From the NCBI GenBank assembly GCA_046349875.1, contig JAXMBN010000005.1, forward strand, positions 124,001 through 188,000: a DNA stretch of 64,000 nt. Reading direction: 5' to 3'. This DNA is from JAXMBN01 sp046349875. GTDB taxonomy: Bacteria; Planctomycetota; Planctomycetia; Pirellulales; Pirellulaceae. Under the pieces are notes generated by a model. That model saw only the letters and a program-made list of their open reading frames with translations, searched no databases and was not told where the DNA came from. A program made the position numbers and the translations under genes. This document shows positions 45,414 through 55,030 of this stretch, in pieces (positions within the stretch are counted from its first letter, which is position 1; the number at the start of each line of letters is the position of its first letter).

Positions 45414-47012
45414 TCACTTGACTTGGATCGTCGCTGAACCGCTAGCCACTCCATGGGGACATGTCAGATATGCCCTCGCGACGAACCGTCCTTTGGCATC
45501 TGACGGAAGGGTGAGGCTCGCTTGAATCTTTCCTTGTGGGCAAGGGACTTCGAGTGACTGAAGGACTAGATCGTTCGCTGCTTCATGGGTTTCGTTCATG
45601 CTCTGCAGCGAAGCTTCATCACCTTGGTATCGCGACCGCGATCTTACATTCGGGGGCAAGTAGTCACGACGATAGGTAAGTTCGATGCGTGCATGAGTGG
45701 CATCTTGAGGGCCCTGCCCTTGAATCTCAATGGTATCGCCGGGAGAAGCACGTGAAGGTGCCGTTATATCAAAGGTAGTGGGATGAAAGAGATTCAGCGT
45801 TGGGTCACCCAAGATATGCATCAAGCGGAGATGCTCGAGTCGCTCTTGAGCCAGATCGTGTCCTTCGGGACTCAAGGCCGATGCCAAGGCTGTCAAAGGC
45901 TTGAGTGATTTGGGAGACTCTTCTTCTCGAACCATGCGACGCTTGGCTTCGAGCAAGAGTTCGCCCAAGGTGGACGTGTGGTCCTTAAAACAAAGATCGA
46001 GCATCTGGCTAGCGAGGGCACTCATACCATACGGCATGGTCATTCGGGTTCCTGCGATCGCAGCGATCGGGCCTTTGGGGAGCATCACGATCTTTTCTGC
46101 AAGGCAGTCTTGATAAGCATCGAAGGCACCGGTGTAACAAGCAAGGAACACGGCGATGGGTGGACCTTGTTCGATGGAGACTTGATCGAGTGATTGTGTA
46201 TTGAGCAGATCGAATTCATTGCGATCCACTTGAAATCGATCCAAGGTTGCAACGTGTCCATGGCCTATATAAATCCAAAAAAGCGATCCTTGATTCAGTC
46301 GGTCCAGCAGTTTCTTCTGGAAGTCGAATGGATTTGGGCAGTAGACGCTGGTTGGGCTTGCATAGCACATCCCAAGCGTAAACTGGTTGGGTATTCCTTC
46401 GGTAAGCAACCGACGCGTAACAGCTTCGATGGCTCCGTCCGCTAAAGGCCCAAAACCGCCGACACCAGCAACGACATTGATCTTGTGTCGCCATTCACCA
46501 AAATCTTCAGAGCGTTCATATTCGACGACTCGCCGTAGGTACTCGCCAAGTTGTTCGGCAGAGTCGGCTGGGATACGTCCAATGGCAACATCCGGGATGT
46601 TGTCGTCGTCTAAATCCGAATAAGGAAGGTCACTGCCGATGGTTGGTTCAGAACCAAACTTTTTGACGACCTCGGATCGAAGGTAAAACGTGGGAATGGA
46701 GTTGGACTTATCCACCTTGGGCGCGTTGATAGGGGTGGTGATCGTATCCCCTGCGAGAACCACGAACTTGCGTTTGGTAGTGCTCGCTTTCAGTTCTTGA
46801 TGAACGGTCTTTTTTAAGTCTTCGGGATCGGAGGCCGTATCGATTTCTACGATGCGGAACCCTTGGGATTGACGAAACTTCTTCCAATCTTCCAGGGCAG
46901 GTGCGAAGGCTGCAGGACGAACAACAATGGCCAGCGGTGCATCGGCCGACGTGTTTTGTGGCGCTGCCACCAAGGTGCATTGCGTAAGAAGAACCAATAG
47001 CGTTGAGAGCAT
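45414..47012 (-). CDS. C25 (gingipain-like) secreted cysteine peptidase
   Basis: 532 residues with an N-terminal signal peptide (LLVLLTQCTLVAAP). The peptidase C25 fold is supported by FVVLAGDTITTPI, LPYSDLDDDNIPDVAIGRIPADSAEQ, WIYIGHGHV with H251, and VFLACYTGAFD with C292, the His-Gly/Ala-Cys dyad of gingipains. The C-terminal 130 residues resemble the Ig-like stalk of C25 enzymes. Active-site residues are intact, so it may cleave after basic residues, but that specificity cannot be read here. No type IX secretion signal domain is visible. Clan CD is shared with the C13-like peptidase at 22559. Confidence 0.83.
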   Translation of the reverse strand: MLSTLLVLLTQCTLVAAPQNTSADAPLAIVVRPAAFAPALEDWKKFRQSQGFRIVEIDTASDPEDLKKTVHQELKASTTKRKFVVLAGDTITTPINAPKVDKSNSIPTFYLRSEVVKKFGSEPTIGSDLPYSDLDDDNIPDVAIGRIPADSAEQLGEYLRRVVEYERSEDFGEWRHKINVVAGVGGFGPLADGAIEAVTRRLLTEGIPNQFTLGMCYASPTSVYCPNPFDFQKKLLDRLNQGSLFWIYIGHGHVATLDRFQVDRNEFDLLNTQSLDQVSIEQGPPIAVFLACYTGAFDAYQDCLAEKIVMLPKGPIAAIAGTRMTMPYGMSALASQMLDLCFKDHTSTLGELLLEAKRRMVREEESPKSLKPLTALASALSPEGHDLAQERLEHLRLMHILGDPTLNLFHPTTFDITAPSRASPGDTIEIQGQGPQDATHARIELTYRRDYLPPNVRSRSRYQGDEASLQSMNETHEAANDLVLQSLEVPCPQGKIQASLTLPSDAKGRFVARAYLTCPHGVASGSATIQVK

Positions 47013-47355
47013 GGAAGGGTCCAGCGACGACTTGGAGGGTGGTAGCGAAAAATCTGTTCTAACCGATTGTTAGGATTGGGGCCAAGTCCGATTCGAGGGG
47101 CGGGGTAAGCAATGCGGCGGCATAATCGGAAATTTCGCTATGGATTCGCTTTTCGCCTGCGAAAAATCGATTTTCCGTCCCGCATGGCCCATAGGTGTGG
47201 CCTAGGTTCGAGATGTTGATTCTCTTGCCCCGCGGATCAGCTTACCAATGCAAATCTGACGTTCCATCCGCAACCATCGTGTGGGTTGATTCCCACATCG
47301 ACGAAAACGATCCTGCCCCATCGTTTACCGAGCGTGATGTCAAAGAGGCAAACTC
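47013..47355. other. Intergenic region with two small hairpins
   Basis: 343-base divergent gap between the C25 peptidase and the binding-protein gene; both promoters should lie here. Visible structures: TTTTCGC/GCGAAAA (47150-47156 with 47159-47165) and TGTGGG/CCCACA (47280-47285 with 47292-47297). No reading frame here looks coding, and I cannot place a -35/-10 pair with confidence. Confidence 0.45.
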
Positions 47356-48597
47356 ATGGGCAAGAACAATTCGTTCTATTCAGAACCGAAAGGGTCGGGA
47401 ATTCTGCTTTCGTTGAGAAAAGCAGGATTGGGGACCGCCATGGCTTTGGCCTGCGCTTTCGAGTTCTGCCCTGCTGAAGATCGAGCACCGATTCGGCTAG
47501 GCATGTCGACGGCTCTTACAGGGCCAGCCTCCGAGTTAGGGCTCAATGTTCGCGATGGCTATCTAGCGGCTTTTGAATCGGCTAATCAATTGGGTGGAAT
47601 TCACCACCGCAAATTGGAATTGGTAGCATTGGATGATGGGTATGAACCGGTGCAAGCGGCGAGCAACACCGAAGAACTCATCCATCAACATCAGGTATTG
47701 GCCATCGTAGGCAACTTGGGGACTCCTACCGCAACCGTCTCCATGCCAATAGCGGAACAAAATCAAACGTTATTCTACGGAGCGATCACAGGCTCCAATC
47801 TCATTCGCAAAGACCCTCGAAACCTTTATGTAGGGCATTTTCGAGCGAGTTACGATCAAGAGACGGAAGCGATTATCGATGGCCTTGTCCGTCATGGAAT
47901 CAAGCCACACGAAATCGGGTTCTTCACGCAACGCGATAGTTTCGGAGATTCGGTTTTTGCAGGTGCGATCAAACATTTGCAAAAGCATGGAGTTCGAGAG
48001 ACCAGAGCCATCGCTCATGGTCGGTATGAAAGAAATACGGTGTTGGTTGAGGACGGTATTGCCGAACTCACTCTTCATTCACCCCATCCTAAAGCGGTCT
48101 TGTTGGTCGGGACTTTTGCGCCGTGCGCCGAGTTCATCAAGAAGGCCAGGATGTTCGGAATGGACTCGCTATTCATTGCTGTCTCATTCGTCGGAGCTGA
48201 ACCACTGGCCCACGAGTTGAAGGAACAAGGCGAGGGAGTGGTTGTCTCCCAGGTCGTCCCTCATTGCCAACAGAACGATCCAGGGCTTCAAGAGTATCGC
48301 AAATCATTAAGACTATTGCCTCACCAACCTGCGCCCAACGATCTCTCACTCGAGGGTTATCTTTCGGCGCGACTCTTGCTCGAATCGATTCAAAAAATCG
48401 AAGGTGAGATTCATCGAAAATCCATCGCGACATCGCTGAAGACCTTGGGCGAAGTCGATTTGAAGATTGGAGTGCTATGTCGAATGGACTCTGATCAAAA
48501 TCAAGCCTCCAATCACACTTGGCTCACCGCGATCGAACACTCCAAAGTCGTGCCAACGACTTGGGACTCCATCATTCACTCAGTCAACACTCCATGA
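47356..48597 (+). CDS. Periplasmic binding protein (branched-chain amino acid/amide type)
   Basis: 413 residues, type I periplasmic-binding fold. A basic N-terminus and hydrophobic segment (AGLGTAMALACAFEFCPA) look like a signal peptide. RLGMSTALTGPASELGLNVRDGYLAAFESANQLGG is the classic start of Leu/Ile/Val- or urea-binding proteins, followed by LVALDDGYEPVQAASN and QRDSFGDSVFAGAIKHL. No transporter permease or ATPase lies nearby. Instead the gene overlaps a histidine kinase by 4 nt (ATGA at 48594-48597), so it probably serves as a sensor that presents ligand to the kinase. ATG at 47356 has AAGAGG 7 nt upstream. Confidence 0.88.
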   Translation: MGKNNSFYSEPKGSGILLSLRKAGLGTAMALACAFEFCPAEDRAPIRLGMSTALTGPASELGLNVRDGYLAAFESANQLGGIHHRKLELVALDDGYEPVQAASNTEELIHQHQVLAIVGNLGTPTATVSMPIAEQNQTLFYGAITGSNLIRKDPRNLYVGHFRASYDQETEAIIDGLVRHGIKPHEIGFFTQRDSFGDSVFAGAIKHLQKHGVRETRAIAHGRYERNTVLVEDGIAELTLHSPHPKAVLLVGTFAPCAEFIKKARMFGMDSLFIAVSFVGAEPLAHELKEQGEGVVVSQVVPHCQQNDPGLQEYRKSLRLLPHQPAPNDLSLEGYLSARLLLESIQKIEGEIHRKSIATSLKTLGEVDLKIGVLCRMDSDQNQASNHTWLTAIEHSKVVPTTWDSIIHSVNTP

Positions 48598-51446
48598 ACT
48601 CCGATCGAACCATCAAGACAAATCCGAAGCATGAAGTGGCATGGCTCGTCCGCACGGGGCTGCTAGCGGGGTCATTGACCCTGGCATCCTTGCTATTGGC
48701 ACTGGGATCCGTGCGATTCATACGCTTAGGGGCCGAAGCTGCGCATACCAATCTAGATGCGATTGAAAAAGCGGCCACCGACTATGTTTTTCAAAATCAC
48801 TACGAATCGGAAATGGCTCTATCATTGAATTCGATGGAACCTGCAAACGAAGAGTTCCTGAAAACACTGATAGAGTCTTTGGAAGAACGATGGAGACTGG
48901 CTTCGGAAGCGGATCCATTGGTTGAACAAGGGTATAAGACATTTACTGAACTGCTGCTCAGTTGCCAACTCATCTTCGAGATCAAGAAGGAAAGCGATGA
49001 GTGGCAGCAGGCTTATCTGCAGTACCGTTGGCAATTTCAAGACCATCACAAAGCTGCCTCGAAGTTGGTAACAGATCTCCACAATATCAACCTTGCCGCT
49101 ATTGGACGTTTGCGACTGGCTGAGGCCTCGCTCCTCCAAGCCTCGAACACTGAGCTCGATGCAAGTCGCGTCGCACTGAAATCGAATATCGGCGAGCAAA
49201 TGCGTTTGTACCGAATCCGTACCGATCTCGATAGCTTGCTACTTCATGTTGAAAAGCTCGCTTCGTCCAATACGGTGAATTTGCTTCCAGATTTGCGAGA
49301 GAACAAGATCCATCCCGTTCTCTCGAGCCTGGAACTTTCGTTTGCCGAGGAGCCTGAAACGTTATCCATCGTACGGCAATTGGCAAAGATTCTATTCCAA
49401 GAAAGAAGCCCAGAAGACGCGATGGAAGACAACGCGGAAAAGGGCCTTTATGATTATCGTCGCGACCTGATATGTCTTGAACGACAAAGGGAATCGATCA
49501 ACAACCGTACCCGCGACTTAATGGAAACTGTGCGAAAGCAAGGCGTTGCCCTACAGCAGTTATCCACTCAGATCGATGACCTCGCCAATCGGCGGAGCGA
49601 AGTGGCGATTCTTGTTGTGATTGGCGTGGTATCGGTTGTCTCGGCCGTGAGTTGCTTGGCCTTTGTGCTGCTAGCCCGAAGTGTTGGGAATTCGATCCAC
49701 GAACAGCTCGAAGCACTCAATGGATCCAACCGTGACTTAAAGGGAACGTACGAAAAGCTTCAGAAGCTACAAGGGCAGAATAGTTCGTTTCTTCAAACCA
49801 CTTCCGATGTGGTGCTGACCGTCGATGGCAAAGGACGTGTGGTCACTGCCAATGCCGCGACGCACGAAATACTAGGAGTGATGCCCGACGAACTGATCGG
49901 GCGATCCATATTCCTATACGTACCATCCCTTTCGAATGATACGGCTGAGCTTTCTCGCGACGAAGCATTTGGAATTCGCCGTGAAGTGGAAGTGACCCAT
50001 GAAAGTGGATGCGTCTTCCCTGCCGAAATTGTCATTTCGTTGTTGGATTGGGAAGAAGATTCGTTGTTTGCAGTTCTCCTCACGGATGCTTCGCGTCGCA
50101 AATACGCCGAACAACAAGTGATCACGCTTGGAAAACTAGTCGAGGACGCGGTCAATGAAAGCATCGTGTTTCGCGCCAATGATTCCAAGATCCTTTTTGC
50201 CAATCGTCGTTTTCAGGACCATGTGCAGTTCGAAACCGAAGAACTTCACGCAAAATCCATCGATCTTCTATTGGCGGATTGTAGTCCCGCTACCATCCGC
50301 AATTGGCTCGAACCCATCTATGAAGGAAGCATGGAAGAAGTGGTTGCGGACGGGCATTTTGTTCGGAAAGACGGATCCACGTATCCCGTATTCCTCACCC
50401 TTCGTCGGATTCGTTGGAATCATCAAGATGCGTTCGTGGCTTTTGCGATCGATCAAACCGATCTTCATCGCACCCAAACGGAACTCGTGCAAGCCAAAAA
50501 GCTCGAAAGCGTTGGGCAGCTCGCAGCAGGGATCGCTCACGAAATCAATTCACCTCTCCAGTATGTCAGTGACAACACCGAATACTTGGCTCAAGTCTCG
50601 AAAGAACTCTTCCGATTATTCGATCTCTACCAGTCCGCATTGGCATGTGATGATCCCATGCAACGGGCGCAGGCCCAATTGGATGTGGCGCAACTGCGCC
50701 AATCGATTCGATTTGAAAAACTAACTCACGCTATTCCCGATGCGATCGAGGATATGCGAGACGGCGTCGAGCGAGTGGTGGAAATCGTACGAGCTATGCG
50801 AATCTTCTCCCATCCAGGCGGAAACGAAAAATCGGTTACCGATCTCAACTCGGCCATTCAGTCGACGATCATCATTACCAAGAACCGATGGCGCGATGTT
50901 GCCGAGATGGAGATCGATTTCGATCCGAATCTTCCTCAACTGCGAGTCTACTCGCAGGAACTCAACCAAGTCTTCTCCAATCTCATTCTCAATGCAGCCG
51001 ATGCCATTCAGGAGCGTATGCATAAGGATAAGGAATACAAGCGAGGGCTAATACGGATTCAGACTCGTTACGAAAACAACGAAGTGTCCATTCAGATCTC
51101 CGACGATGGATGTGGAATACCAGCGTCCATCATCGAACGCGTATTTGAACCGTTTTTCACCACGAAAGAGATCGGGAAGGGAACGGGACAAGGCTTGGCG
51201 ATCGTCAAGAATATCATCACGAACCGTCATGGTGGCAGGATTCAAGTCCAAAGTCATGTGAATCAAGGAACGACTTTTCGGTTTTCGATTCCAAGGGAAC
51301 AGGCAAAAGCTCTGATGGATTCAGCGAGAATGGAATCGCGGTATGCCGTTCAAGAATCCTCATCCGATCGCAATCCACCTCTGCCAATTCAGAGCGAACA
51401 TTTTGATTACGACCATTTGGAGTATGGGAATCCCTCATTCTTCTAA
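48594..51446 (+). CDS. Membrane-bound PAS histidine kinase
   Basis: 950 residues. TM1 (about 21-43) and TM2 (about 340-365) enclose a helical periplasmic domain of about 300 residues that could read the neighbouring binding protein. Cytoplasmic: short coiled coil, two PAS domains (about 400-500 and 515-630), HisKA with H649 in GIAHEINSPLQYV, and a HATPase domain (NQVFSNLILNAADAI, SDDGCGIPASI, FEPFFTTKEIGKGTGQGLAIV). All catalytic boxes look intact. Start at 48594 follows the ATGA overlap; the frame is open upstream to 48519, inside the previous gene. The regulator gene starts 14 nt downstream. Confidence 0.9.
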   Translation: MNSDRTIKTNPKHEVAWLVRTGLLAGSLTLASLLLALGSVRFIRLGAEAAHTNLDAIEKAATDYVFQNHYESEMALSLNSMEPANEEFLKTLIESLEERWRLASEADPLVEQGYKTFTELLLSCQLIFEIKKESDEWQQAYLQYRWQFQDHHKAASKLVTDLHNINLAAIGRLRLAEASLLQASNTELDASRVALKSNIGEQMRLYRIRTDLDSLLLHVEKLASSNTVNLLPDLRENKIHPVLSSLELSFAEEPETLSIVRQLAKILFQERSPEDAMEDNAEKGLYDYRRDLICLERQRESINNRTRDLMETVRKQGVALQQLSTQIDDLANRRSEVAILVVIGVVSVVSAVSCLAFVLLARSVGNSIHEQLEALNGSNRDLKGTYEKLQKLQGQNSSFLQTTSDVVLTVDGKGRVVTANAATHEILGVMPDELIGRSIFLYVPSLSNDTAELSRDEAFGIRREVEVTHESGCVFPAEIVISLLDWEEDSLFAVLLTDASRRKYAEQQVITLGKLVEDAVNESIVFRANDSKILFANRRFQDHVQFETEELHAKSIDLLLADCSPATIRNWLEPIYEGSMEEVVADGHFVRKDGSTYPVFLTLRRIRWNHQDAFVAFAIDQTDLHRTQTELVQAKKLESVGQLAAGIAHEINSPLQYVSDNTEYLAQVSKELFRLFDLYQSALACDDPMQRAQAQLDVAQLRQSIRFEKLTHAIPDAIEDMRDGVERVVEIVRAMRIFSHPGGNEKSVTDLNSAIQSTIIITKNRWRDVAEMEIDFDPNLPQLRVYSQELNQVFSNLILNAADAIQERMHKDKEYKRGLIRIQTRYENNEVSIQISDDGCGIPASIIERVFEPFFTTKEIGKGTGQGLAIVKNIITNRHGGRIQVQSHVNQGTTFRFSIPREQAKALMDSARMESRYAVQESSSDRNPPLPIQSEHFDYDHLEYGNPSFF

Positions 51447-51460
51447 ACGAGAACATCGCT

Positions 51461-51919
51461 ATGCAAGAATCACAGAACAACGAGTTACTATCGAAAATCT
51501 TGATCGTGGATGATGAGATCGCGGTGCTCAAGGCCATTCAAAGACGATTGGAAGTCGACTACGAATGCGACATCGCCGAATCGGGAATTTCGGGATTGGA
51601 GAAAATCAAATCCAATCATTATCCGGTAATCATTACCGATATGACGATGCCCGAGATGTCGGGAGTGGATTTCATCCAGCAAGCACGGGCCATCACTCCC
51701 GAAACGGTCTTCATGATTTTGACCGGAAATCAAGACGAAACCTCGCTCACCAAAGCGCGACAGGAAGGGCAAGTCTTTCGCATCCTGAACAAGCCCTGTT
51801 CTTTTTCGGAACTCCAAGCGTCCATCGAGGCAGCTCGCAAACACTACCGCTTCGTCAATATGAAACGCGGGCTGGAAAACGAGCTCATCGATTTCGATCA
51901 AGACATTAGTAAAGCCTAG
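51461..51919 (+). CDS. Single-domain response regulator
   Basis: 152 residues, receiver domain without a DNA-binding or enzymatic output. Acidic patch ILIVDDE (residues 13-19), phospho-acceptor D60 in VIITDMTMPEMSG, switch Thr/Lys in MILTGN and LNKPCS (K111) are all present. The C-terminal 20 residues add a helix only. It therefore probably acts by protein-protein contact or as a phosphorelay intermediate. It is encoded directly after the histidine kinase and with the binding protein forms one signalling unit. Confidence 0.93.
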   Translation: MQESQNNELLSKILIVDDEIAVLKAIQRRLEVDYECDIAESGISGLEKIKSNHYPVIITDMTMPEMSGVDFIQQARAITPETVFMILTGNQDETSLTKARQEGQVFRILNKPCSFSELQASIEAARKHYRFVNMKRGLENELIDFDQDISKA

Positions 51920-51934
51920 AGGCCCGCATCGAGC

Positions 51935-53293
51935 CTAAGCCAATATGGTTCCTTCCGACAGATCCAAGAGATTCTTGATCGCGGATAGGAGTGGCGCTGG
52001 ATCGTCTTTCCAAGTGGTTTCGGTGCTTATTTTGGCCGATAGATTCTTGACCTGACAGGTGCCGCGATCGAGTTCGTCCTTGCCAGCAATAATGGCGATC
52101 CGATATCCACGTTGGTCAGCGTACTTGAGTTGCTGCCCTAACTTCTTCGCTTCTGGATAAAGTTCAACAGAGACGCCGAAGCGTCGAAGAACGGAAGCAA
52201 GTTCCATATAGTCGTCGAGACGATCGGCTTCAAAGTATGGGATGAATACATCAGCTGTGCGTCGATGATTGGAAAGTCTCCCCAATTGCTCGAGGGCAGC
52301 AATAAGTCGATCGAGTCCGAGCGAAGCACCAATGCCTGGAAGGTGTTGTTTGGTATAGAGACCGGCAAGATTGTCGTATCGGCCACCACTGCAAACGCTC
52401 CCAATGCTTGGCAGTTCTTCCAAGATGGTTTCGAAAATCACGCCGGTGTAGTAGTCGAGCCCTCGCGCGATCGAAAGATCGATGCGGAATCGTTGGCTTG
52501 GAACTTTTGCCGCCAACATGGCGGATGCGATTTCGCGAAGACGTTGCACACCCTTTTCGCCAAGTTCGACGCCCTGCAGAAGTTGCTCGAGTTGCGCGAG
52601 CATTTCCGTAGTCGAACCCGAAATCTTGGCGAACTTGAGAATCTCTTGGGCCTGCCCATCGCTCAGGCTGGCCGTCGCTCGCATCTCTTCGGCCACTTTC
52701 TCAGGGCCAATCTTGTCGAGCTTATCTAGAGCACGCAAGACGTTCGTCGACTGTTGCAAGAGATCGAGCTTTGCGAGCAGTCCGCTCAGGATTTGCCGAT
52801 TGTTGATCCGTATCTGAAATCGATCGATCCCCAATTCGCAAAATAGGTCGTGAATGACCAAGCCTGTTTCGATATCGGCCACGACACTTTCGGTACCAAT
52901 GGTATCGAAGTCGCATTGCACAAACTCGCGATAGCGGCCGGCTTGAGTATTCTCGCCGCGCCAAACAGGAGCGATATGGTATCGCTTGAAGGGAGTTCCG
53001 AGCTGATGGATGTGTTGGGCTGCAAAGCGAGCGAGAGGAACGGTCAAGTCGAATCGCATCCCGACCTCACGACCGCCGTGATCGGTGAAGCGATACATCT
53101 GCCGATCCGTTTCGTCACTTCCTTTGCCAGTGAGAATCTCAAGATACTCAAGGGCCGGAGTGTCGATCGGCACGAACCCATAACGACGATAGACTTGTCT
53201 GGCAGTCTCCATGAGCCCTTCGCGAGCGATCATGGTCTCGGGAAGAAAATCGCGAAAGCCTTTGAGTGTCCTTGGCTCAATCAAACCCGCCAT
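51935..53293 (-). CDS. hisS: Histidyl-tRNA synthetase
   Basis: Class II aminoacyl-tRNA synthetase, 452 residues. The N-terminus PRTLKGFRDFLPETMIAREGL matches HisS. Motif 2 region reads RYREFVQCDFDTIG, histidine-specific segments are IARGLDYYTGVIFE and GGRYDNLAGLY, and the anticodon-binding domain begins DVFIPYFEADRLDDYMELASVLR. ATG at 53293 is used, and the longer frame to 53341 is rejected because HisS proteins begin right before this motif. Only the tail of one response regulator is convergent with it. Confidence 0.95.
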   Translation of the reverse strand: MAGLIEPRTLKGFRDFLPETMIAREGLMETARQVYRRYGFVPIDTPALEYLEILTGKGSDETDRQMYRFTDHGGREVGMRFDLTVPLARFAAQHIHQLGTPFKRYHIAPVWRGENTQAGRYREFVQCDFDTIGTESVVADIETGLVIHDLFCELGIDRFQIRINNRQILSGLLAKLDLLQQSTNVLRALDKLDKIGPEKVAEEMRATASLSDGQAQEILKFAKISGSTTEMLAQLEQLLQGVELGEKGVQRLREIASAMLAAKVPSQRFRIDLSIARGLDYYTGVIFETILEELPSIGSVCSGGRYDNLAGLYTKQHLPGIGASLGLDRLIAALEQLGRLSNHRRTADVFIPYFEADRLDDYMELASVLRRFGVSVELYPEAKKLGQQLKYADQRGYRIAIIAGKDELDRGTCQVKNLSAKISTETTWKDDPAPLLSAIKNLLDLSEGTILA

Positions 53294-53438
53294 GGAATGT
53301 GGTACCTTGTCTAAGAGATCCAAGTGATTCAAAAAGATCATTGAGCCAATGGCTCAGAGGGTTCGGCGAGACCGACTCCTTTGCAGTTACTGCAAAGGAA
53401 TACACGCTCCGATGATGGCTAGAACCGATCCGATAGGC

Positions 53439-53900
53439 CTAGTTGAGTAACGGCATTTCTGTTGGCTCGGGCGTTCGAATTCCCTTGCGATCGGTGGAAC
53501 CGAGTCTCGCCTCCATGTACTCGGCGATCTGTTCAGCGGTTTCAAAGTACATGTCGTACACTTCGTCGTCGTTGTACTCGCAATTGGTTGTGGAGTAATC
53601 GCGGCAAATTTGTGGACGAGTGTGATAGATGCCACAGAGATGGTTCGGCTGAAGGTGTTTGCATACGGTATGCACTAACAGATACCACGCTTCATCATCG
53701 ACAAATACGGTAGCGCGATCGTGGAGAAGGTACCAACGGATGAAGTCAAAATCTTGAAGGGTCGAAGGCGGGTCGATAGGAAGCGCGAAATAGCGGCAGC
53801 ACTTGGCAGTGCAGTAGTCGCACAGGCATTCTCCCTTGGGAACCTCTTCCTTCTTAGGGCGTCGGCCATCGATGGTCTTGGGAAGTGTGACAGTGGACAT
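53439..53900 (-). CDS. YkgJ-type cysteine-cluster protein
   Basis: 153 residues with the cysteine pattern of the YkgJ (zinc- or Fe-S-binding) family: CLCDYCTAKCCRYF at the N-terminus, VCKHLQPNHLCGIY in the middle, and RPQICRDYSTTNC towards the end. The family function is not known. The long frame back to 54026 includes 42 residues with no conservation; ATG at 53900 gives the normal YkgJ start. It sits between hisS and a PurU-like gene with no clear functional link. Confidence 0.87.
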   Translation of the reverse strand: MSTVTLPKTIDGRRPKKEEVPKGECLCDYCTAKCCRYFALPIDPPSTLQDFDFIRWYLLHDRATVFVDDEAWYLLVHTVCKHLQPNHLCGIYHTRPQICRDYSTTNCEYNDDEVYDMYFETAEQIAEYMEARLGSTDRKGIRTPEPTEMPLLN

Positions 53901-54067
53901 TTTCGCGTATACTCCTAAATCTCTGCGATCGACCTTTTCCATAGGATAGGCCATTTGCCAGAGATTAATTGATGATTCCAGCGCCCGCAACGGCCAAATC
54001 GTGGTAAACCCTAGCCCCCACCCCATTCGTCAGGGAATCCTTTGTCAGGGAAAACAGGGGTGCTTCA

Positions 54068-54955
54068 TTGAAGAATGCGCGACTTTCTATGGAAATTGTG
54101 ATCACAGCGGTGGGTCCAGATAATGTTGGATTAGCGGATCCTATCATCCACGACATTACGAGCCGTGGGGCCAATATCGCAGAGATTCAGATGTACGATC
54201 ATGACGAAGCGGCCGTATTTGCCATGATGTGTCGCATCCATGTCGATGCACAACAGTGGGAGCCCATCCGCCAAGCGATGCGTACCATTGGACAAGCCAA
54301 ACAGCTTGAAGTTCGCGTTTGGAGTCCCGATTATCGCGCAGCATTACCTCGTTTGGCCATTTGCACAACTTATTTAGAAGCGACCCCGCGGGCTGTTTTG
54401 GAAGCGGTCAAGCAACAAAGGATTCGCGCCCAAGTTGGGGTCATGATTGGAAACCGCAAGAAGTGTCAGTCGCTTGCGGAGGAATTCGGGGTCCCCTTCG
54501 AGTTGATCGGCGACGCCAATGGAGTTGCGGACGAAAGCAAGATGGTCGACATATTGGATCGCTATGAGATCGACTACGTGATCCTTGCTCGATATATGCG
54601 GGTCCTTCCTCCCGATACGTGCTGGAAGTTTGCTGGGGGCCGTATCATCAATTTGCACCATGGTCTTTTGCCGAGCTTTCCGGGGTTGCGACCCTATCAT
54701 GATGCCTTTTCGGCTCGCATGCTCACCTTCGGGGCAACGTGTCACTTCATCGTTCCCGAATTAGACGCTGGGAATCAGACCATCAATCAATCGACCTTTT
54801 CTGTCGATCCAGGAACACGGCTGGAAGAGATCATCGAACAAGGGCAGAGCGTAAACGAGCCTCGTTGCCTGACCGAAGGAGTTCGACGCGTGGTCGATCG
54901 CGAAGTGCAGTTGCATTTTCATCGGGTCATTGCCCGCAAGAAGTCTCCTGTCTAA
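54068..54955 (+). CDS. purU: Formyltetrahydrofolate deformylase-like protein (PurU)
   Basis: 295 residues. N-terminal ACT-type domain (ITAVGPDNVGLADPIIHDITSRGANI) followed by a formyltransferase-fold domain. GVMIGNRKKCQSLAEEF, DYVILARYMRVLPP and GGRIINLHHGLLPSFPGLRPYHDAF carry the Asn-His pair; the Asp is in VPELDAGNQT. In E. coli PurU hydrolyses 10-formyl-THF to formate and THF. Here the segment after LDAG reads NQTINQ where I expect GPII-EQ, so substrate preference could differ. TTG at 54068 has AGGGG 7 nt upstream; the first ATG is 54089, 21 nt in, and is an alternative. Confidence 0.82.
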   Translation: MKNARLSMEIVITAVGPDNVGLADPIIHDITSRGANIAEIQMYDHDEAAVFAMMCRIHVDAQQWEPIRQAMRTIGQAKQLEVRVWSPDYRAALPRLAICTTYLEATPRAVLEAVKQQRIRAQVGVMIGNRKKCQSLAEEFGVPFELIGDANGVADESKMVDILDRYEIDYVILARYMRVLPPDTCWKFAGGRIINLHHGLLPSFPGLRPYHDAFSARMLTFGATCHFIVPELDAGNQTINQSTFSVDPGTRLEEIIEQGQSVNEPRCLTEGVRRVVDREVQLHFHRVIARKKSPV

Positions 54956-55030
54956 ACGATCGATGTCGAGATAGTATCTTTGACATTCTTTGATCGCATC
55001 GCCTGAAGAAAGTATTAGCGAGAAACGTCC

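Noticed and set aside
47195..47416. Small plus-strand frame upstream of the binding protein
   Set aside because: Overlaps the SD and start of the binding protein and has no conserved features.
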